This document shows positions 59,577 through 64,000 of a stretch of 64,000 nucleotides of DNA, in pieces. The stretch covers positions 3,710-67,709 of the forward strand of contig NZ_JBQCZW010000011.1 in assembly GCF_052089425.1 (NCBI RefSeq), given 5' to 3'. A program made the position numbers and the translations under genes. Source of the DNA: Ancrocorticia sp052089425 (lineage in GTDB: Bacteria; Actinomycetota; Actinomycetes; Actinomycetales; Actinomycetaceae). Position 1 is the first letter of the stretch. The number at the start of each line of letters is the position of its first letter. The notes beneath the pieces were generated by a model. That model searched no databases. It was not told the DNA's origin and saw only the letters and a program-made list of their open reading frames with translations.

Positions 59577-59684
59577 GGTTTCATCCTAATGGGCGGCTCC
59601 CACAGGCGGGAGAGGTGTTCGCGTCCGCTACAGTGCGGACCCCTTACCGCGGCAACGGCAGGTCGCTAGAACGCCAGAAATCTA

Positions 59685-59732
59685 GGGTTCCAAGACGATC
59701 GGGTTCCAAGACTATAGGGCTCCAAGGCTTGA
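59685..59732. repeat. Three 16-bp tandem repeats upstream of DUF4177-RidA
   Basis: GGGTTCCAAGACGATC (59685), GGGTTCCAAGACTATA (59701) and GGGCTCCAAGGCTTGA (59717) run head to tail. They end about 110 bp before the DUF4177 start, between it and the WhiB stop. Candidate binding array. Confidence 0.7.
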
Positions 59733-59777
59733 GAACTTCAGCGATTCCGGACTCCATAACGCTAGGACGGCCAGAGA

Positions 59778-60107
59778 CTAGGAAGCCCGGCCAAGCCTCG
59801 GCAGTTTCCCATTGCGCAGGGCCTCTGCCAATTCGTCTGTTCCGGACGCGAGGCGATCAGCCCAGTCCTCTTCTTCCGGGCACTGGCGAACAAGCGCGCG
59901 GCGTTCGCGTTCCGTTAATCCGCCCCACACACCAAAAGTAATCCCAGAATCGAGGGCATCAGCAAGGCACTGGACCCGAACGGGACAGGAAAAGCACACC
60001 TGCCGTACTTCACGCTGGGCCGCGCCCCTCACGAATAGAGCGTCGGGATCCTCATGCGCACAAGCAGCATAGACGGCCCACGTCTGGTCAGCTTCCATTA
60101 CTGACAT
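59778..60107 (-). CDS. WhiB-family iron-sulfur regulator
   Basis: 109 residues. The four cluster cysteines are Cys16 (AACAHED) and the Cys trio in CFSCPVRVQC; the GVWGG turn is intact (TFGVWGGLTERERRALV). Such proteins sense redox or nitric oxide through a [4Fe-4S] cluster and partner with sigma factor. It lies next to the PBP gene as whiB4 (Rv3681c) does to ponA2 in Mtb, so WhiB4-type redox control is the best guess. Confidence 0.92.
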   Translation of the reverse strand: MSVMEADQTWAVYAACAHEDPDALFVRGAAQREVRQVCFSCPVRVQCLADALDSGITFGVWGGLTERERRALVRQCPEEEDWADRLASGTDELAEALRNGKLPRLGRAS

Positions 60108-60414
60108 TGTTCACTCCCTTCCAATTCCCTTTTACTTTCCAGCCACAGAAACAGCCCTGTTTCCTATGACATACCCTCTGACGTAGTGACCCCAGTCACC
60201 TCGTGCACCTCCATACTAAGCATCAAGTTCGGATTTTCCCAATTTGGGGCCCTGCTGATACGCCAGCTAATACGATTAGGCACTGCTCAAACGAATGATT
60301 TTTCGTAGGAATGGCGGAAAATCGCCAAAAAGCCACCACAGGGACATATTGCGTGGCCAATAACCCACCACCTGACTCGGGACATCTGCAAGCTGAACAC
60401 GTATTCTGGTGGCT
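60108..60414. other. Intergenic region between whiB and the PBP gene, 307 bp
   Basis: This is a divergent promoter space. It contains GTGAC-N4-GTCAC, a Crp-like half-site pair without the usual spacing, and a TGGCG/CGCCA hairpin at 60314-60329 followed by A-rich DNA. No gene or RNA was seen. Confidence 0.6.
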
Positions 60415-62652
60415 ATGTCGAGTTCTCGCCAGCAAGGTGCCACTGCGCGCCAGATCATGACACAGACGTTCGCGCTGCTGTCAGCCATCGTCCTCGGAGG
60501 CGCGCTGATCGCAGGGATTGCGCTGCCTGCAGTAACGGCTGCGGGTACCGCGATTAACGCGGGCACAACGGTATTCGAAGGCGTGCCAGAGGATCTGGGA
60601 TACACCGAACCCTCCGAACAGTCAGTGATTCTGGCCTCCGATGGCTCCGTCTTGGCGCGTTTCTACTCGGAGAACCGGATCGTCGTGTCCTCCGATCAGA
60701 TCTCACAGCACATGAAGGACGCGGCCGTATCCATTGAGGACCGGCGTTTCTACGAACACAACGGCGTTGACGTTCAAGGCATCGTGGGAGCGCTCGTTTC
60801 CAACCTCACCGGCTCGAGCCTGTCCGGCGGCTCCTCCATCACGCAGCAGTATGTGCGTAACGCACTGATCGAACAGGGCCGCATTTCCGGCGATGACGCC
60901 GAAATCGATGAGGCAACCGAAAAGAGCATCGGCCGTAAGATCAACGAGGCCCGCTACGCCATCAGCATCGAAAAAACCATGAGCAAGGATGAAATCCTCA
61001 CGGGCTATCTCAACCTAGCCCAGTTCGGGCGCTCCGAATACGGAGTGGAAGCCGCGGCCCAGCGTTACTTCTCCAAGAGCGCTGAAGATCTTTCCATTGC
61101 GGAGGCAGCAACCCTGGCGGGCATCACCCAGTCCCCCGCGCGATGGGATCCCATCAAGCACCCCGAAGATGCCCAAACCCGGCGCAACACCGTACTTGGC
61201 ACGATGCTCACCAACGGCTACATCGATCAGGAAGAACACGACAAGGCCGTTGACACCCCGATCGAGGACACCCTCAAGATTTCCGATCCGCAAAACGGTT
61301 GTGGGGATGCAGGTACCTCTGCCTACTTCTGCGAATACGTTGTTCAGGACGTGCTGCAGGACGATTCGTGGGGCGCCGATAAGGATGATCGCGTCTCCCA
61401 GCTCTACCGCGGCGGCCTCACCATCCAGTCAACGATCGATCCCAAGGCCCAGAAAGCGGCCTACGATTCGATCGTTGCCGAGATCCCGGTTGGCGATGGC
61501 TCCGGCACCAAGATGGCCCTATCCAGCATTGAGCCGGGCACCGGACACATCAAGGCCATGGCCCAGAACACCAAGTACGGCAACGGAGATATCGGCTCCG
61601 ATACAACAACGGTCAACCTGAACGCCGGCGTGAGCATGAAGGGCGGCAGCGGCCGTCAGTCAGGATCAACCTTCAAGGTATTCACGCTGATCGAATGGCT
61701 GCGTCAGGGCCACACCGCCTACGAATCCATCAACTCCAATTCGGGCACAATCCCCGCCAGCTCCTTCACCAGCTCCTGTGCCCCAGAGCAGCTTGCTGAT
61801 TACAAGTTCACGAACCTTGAGGGCAAGGGCGGCGGTCAAATGACCGTGCTGGAATCCACGCGCCAATCGGTCAACGGCTCCTTCGTTCACATGGCCAGTC
61901 AGCTGGATATGTGCAACATCGGGAACATCGCCCAAGATCTGGGCGTCCAGCGTGGCGATGGTGAGGATTGGCGCTACATCCCCGCTCAGGTGCTCGGCGC
62001 CAATGACATTGCCCCGATGTCCATGGCCAACGCTGCTGCTTCCCTCGCGGCAGACGGCAAGGCGTGCAAGCCCTTGTCCTTCACCTCGATCAAGGATGTG
62101 GAGGGCGAAGACGTTGTCACGAAGGAACCTGACTGCGAGCAGGTTCTGGATCCGGAGATCGCCCGCGAAACCACATCCGTGCTCAAGAATGTTGTTCAGA
62201 ACGGCGCCACCGGCGAATCCGCCCAGGTGCCCGGGCGCGAAGTAGCCGGCAAGACCGGCACCTCGAACAATGATTACGATGCATGGTTCATGGGATACAC
62301 CCCTCAGCTGGCCACCGCGATTTGGCACGGCCACCCCGAGGGACAGATCCCCATGATCGGTTCCACAATCAACGGGCGCTACTACTACGAGGTGTACGGC
62401 GGCCTGTTCCCCGCCCAGGTGTTCTCGGATTACCTGCCGCAGGCACTCGAAGGCGAAGCCGCAGAAAGCTTCACCGCGCCATCTCGCAACGTCACCAAGA
62501 ATCCGAATCCTCCGAAACCGCAGCCTAAGGAAGAATCCGATGGTGGCGGCGGCTCAAGTTCGTCGGATGATGACGAGGATTCCGATAGTGGAGATTCCGA
62601 TGACGGAGGAGATTCAGATAATGGCGGCGGTTCGGAAGACGACGACGATTAA
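60415..62652 (+). CDS. Bifunctional penicillin-binding protein (PonA2-type)
   Basis: 745 residues from ATG 60415; GTG 60409 is an alternative and neither has a strong ribosome site. One N-terminal membrane helix, then a GT51 glycosyltransferase (AVSIEDRRFYEHNGVD, GGSSITQQYVRN) and a transpeptidase with SGSTFK (active Ser, SxxK), SVN and KTGT. It polymerises and cross-links peptidoglycan outside the membrane. There is no PASTA domain; the tail is a highly acidic Asp/Ser/Gly run. Order with whiB and the phosphoesterase is as in Mtb ponA2. Confidence 0.94.
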   Translation: MSSSRQQGATARQIMTQTFALLSAIVLGGALIAGIALPAVTAAGTAINAGTTVFEGVPEDLGYTEPSEQSVILASDGSVLARFYSENRIVVSSDQISQHMKDAAVSIEDRRFYEHNGVDVQGIVGALVSNLTGSSLSGGSSITQQYVRNALIEQGRISGDDAEIDEATEKSIGRKINEARYAISIEKTMSKDEILTGYLNLAQFGRSEYGVEAAAQRYFSKSAEDLSIAEAATLAGITQSPARWDPIKHPEDAQTRRNTVLGTMLTNGYIDQEEHDKAVDTPIEDTLKISDPQNGCGDAGTSAYFCEYVVQDVLQDDSWGADKDDRVSQLYRGGLTIQSTIDPKAQKAAYDSIVAEIPVGDGSGTKMALSSIEPGTGHIKAMAQNTKYGNGDIGSDTTTVNLNAGVSMKGGSGRQSGSTFKVFTLIEWLRQGHTAYESINSNSGTIPASSFTSSCAPEQLADYKFTNLEGKGGGQMTVLESTRQSVNGSFVHMASQLDMCNIGNIAQDLGVQRGDGEDWRYIPAQVLGANDIAPMSMANAAASLAADGKACKPLSFTSIKDVEGEDVVTKEPDCEQVLDPEIARETTSVLKNVVQNGATGESAQVPGREVAGKTGTSNNDYDAWFMGYTPQLATAIWHGHPEGQIPMIGSTINGRYYYEVYGGLFPAQVFSDYLPQALEGEAAESFTAPSRNVTKNPNPPKPQPKEESDGGGGSSSSDDDEDSDSGDSDDGGDSDNGGGSEDDDD

Positions 62653-62655
62653 GCC

Positions 62656-63690
62656 GTGAACACCTCATCTTCATTCGCACGGAAGATGCGCATAGGTGCC
62701 GCTGGAGTGGCTGCCGCAGGAAGTGCCGCGGCACTGTGGGGCTTAGCCGAGGCTCAGGCCTTCACGGTGCGCCAGCGGACGCTCATGGTGGCGCGTCAGG
62801 GTGCGGGTACCAGCTTCCCGTCGCCCCTGCGCGTCCTGCACCTATCTGACATCCATCTCATGCCGTACCAGCGGAACAAGCTCCGTTGGTTGGAGTCACT
62901 CGCCGATCTGAAGCCAGATCTCGTCGTGATGACGGGCGATCAGCTTGCCTCCGAGGAATCCTTGCCGTTGCTTCTCGATGCGTTGGCGCCACTTTCCGGG
63001 CTTCCCGGCGCATTCGTGTACGGCTCGAATGATTACTACAAACCACACCTGAAGAACCCGTTCGTGTACTTCAAACAGAGGCAGCCCGCCGGCCACATCA
63101 AGAGGCGCGAGCGCGAGCTCCCATGGCAGGCGATGACAGCCGCATTCGAATCCTACGGCTGGCTCAACCTCAACAACGCGCGTGGCAATCTTTCAGCTGG
63201 CGGTTGGGATATCCAGCTGGTTGGAGTGGACGATCCACACATCGAACTGGACGAATACCCAGATGATGTTTCAGGATCTGGATCCGGTGGCGATTCTGCC
63301 GCGGCTTCCCGCCTCTCAACCAACCCGAACATCCAGCGCATCACGTTCGGCCTCACGCACGCTCCCTACACGCACATCTTGGACAAGATGGCTGGCGAGG
63401 GCTGCACCGCCGTGTTTGCCGGACACACTCACGGCGGGCAGGTCTGCATCCCCGGCTACGGCGCATTGGTCACCAATTGCGATCTTGAACCGAAGTACGC
63501 ATCCGGCATGTTCCAGTGGCCGTTGACTAGTCAGCGCGTGATCCACGGGGACGGTATCGCTCCCACCGGGACGGAGCTTCGGCCGACGTCATGGGTCAAC
63601 ATCTCTGCAGGCATCGGTGCCTCTCCCACCGCGCCAGTTCGAGTGGCCTGCCGGCCAGAAGCCGTTCTTGTGGAGTTCGCTGCCGTTTAG
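62656..63690 (+). CDS. Calcineurin-like metallophosphoesterase, membrane-anchored
   Basis: 344 residues from GTG 62656, 3 bases after the PBP stop. An N-terminal helix (AAGVAAAGSAAALWGLAEA) anchors it, then the metal motifs appear in order: LSDIHL, TGDQLA, GSNDYY (variant of GNHD), THAPYTH and GHTHGGQ. It probably hydrolyses an envelope phosphoester. It is paired with the PBP like Rv3683 with ponA2, implying a wall-related task. Confidence 0.92.
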   Translation: MNTSSSFARKMRIGAAGVAAAGSAAALWGLAEAQAFTVRQRTLMVARQGAGTSFPSPLRVLHLSDIHLMPYQRNKLRWLESLADLKPDLVVMTGDQLASEESLPLLLDALAPLSGLPGAFVYGSNDYYKPHLKNPFVYFKQRQPAGHIKRRERELPWQAMTAAFESYGWLNLNNARGNLSAGGWDIQLVGVDDPHIELDEYPDDVSGSGSGGDSAAASRLSTNPNIQRITFGLTHAPYTHILDKMAGEGCTAVFAGHTHGGQVCIPGYGALVTNCDLEPKYASGMFQWPLTSQRVIHGDGIAPTGTELRPTSWVNISAGIGASPTAPVRVACRPEAVLVEFAAV

Positions 63691-63868
63691 CCGGCGCCTA
63701 AGCCGCGCGGCAAACTGTCGCCTATACCGCACACCGTGGCATGACTCGTCAGCATCCCACACGGCGAACTGTCGCGCGATTCACCTCCGTTTCCGCGGTA
63801 CCAGTTTTCTTTTCGAGCCGCTCCTCGGCTAAGATGATCAGGTTGCCGCTGGTGAGAACCAGCAGTTT

Positions 63869-63942
<74 letters not shown>

Positions 63943-63969
63943 CCGTGTGCTGTCGCAGGACATTGGAAT

Positions 63970-64000
63970 AGGGCGAACCCTCATTTTGTGGGTTCGCCCT
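63970..64000 (+). terminator. Hairpin downstream of tRNA-Pro
   Basis: AGGGCGAACCC and GGGTTCGCCCT form a perfect 11-bp stem with a 9-base loop. The window ends at the stem, so a U tract cannot be checked. Confidence 0.75.

Noticed and set aside
60108..60414. GTGAC-N4-GTCAC as a Crp site
   Set aside because: Spacing differs from the TGTGA-N6-TCACA consensus, so it is not reported as a Crp operator.
63691..63868. Two copies of a GGC[AG]AACTGTCGC word before tRNA-Pro
   Set aside because: Only 13 bases, without further flanking similarity; could be chance in GC-rich spacer.

Overview
The window is a piece of a moderately high-GC Gram-positive chromosome from the class Actinomycetes. The evidence is WhiB, a Crp/FNR regulator in the Mycobacterium-like crp/RidA/DUF4177/WhiB/PBP order, a DUF4244 Flp pilin in a tad locus beside an MrfA-type helicase, a sortase LPXTG protein and GTG starts. 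An anaerobic ribonucleotide reductase, a DMSO-reductase-type operon and sugar/gluconate catabolic genes suggest a facultatively anaerobic host-associated member of the Actinomycetaceae (Trueperella/Arcanobacterium/Actinomyces-like). The family assignment is inference; no 16S gene is present.

Layout. 1-3.5 kb: a truncated lipoprotein solute-binding gene, a NadR-like NMN adenylyltransferase/NR kinase interrupted by a 100-N scaffold gap, and a divergent NCS1 permease. 3.5-11.5 kb: sugar island with gntP-gntK and a divergent FCD GntR regulator, then rbsK, an FGGY kinase, a SorC/DeoR regulator and a zinc polyol dehydrogenase. 11.8-16.1 kb: response regulator and histidine kinase facing each other, then an ABC/FtsX pair. 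16.3-21.7 kb: complete peptide (Dpp/Opp-like) ABC operon. 22.3-23.4 kb: alcohol dehydrogenase. 23.6-28.9 kb: molybdoenzyme operon dmsA-dmsB-torD plus an NrfD-type anchor and a newly noticed 59-residue one-helix protein. 29-32.8 kb: TetR regulator, ABC exporter and an AbiEii-type toxin pair, next to tRNA-Thr(CGT).

33-64 kb is core genome: secreted S33 hydrolase, holB-tmk-topA operon, LPXTG surface protein, nrdD-nrdG behind two NrdR-box-like sites, MrfA/YprA helicase, seven-gene tad pilus operon, a membrane protein, an EphE-like hydrolase lacking its nucleophile, two tandem paralogous lipoproteins, nth, crp, RidA-DUF4177, WhiB, a bifunctional PBP, a metallophosphoesterase and tRNA-Pro(CGG). From memory this order mirrors M. 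tuberculosis Rv3644c to Rv3683 with several genes missing.

Signals not explained by genes: five exact copies of a 16-mer (six T followed by GACGACGACG), four of them intergenic; three perfect DnaA-box 9-mers, all intergenic and all upstream of minus-strand genes; several tandem-repeat and palindromic operator candidates; and four small genes or gene fragments (59 aa Dms-linked protein, 51 aa DUF4177, a 19 aa candidate, and the truncated lipoprotein).
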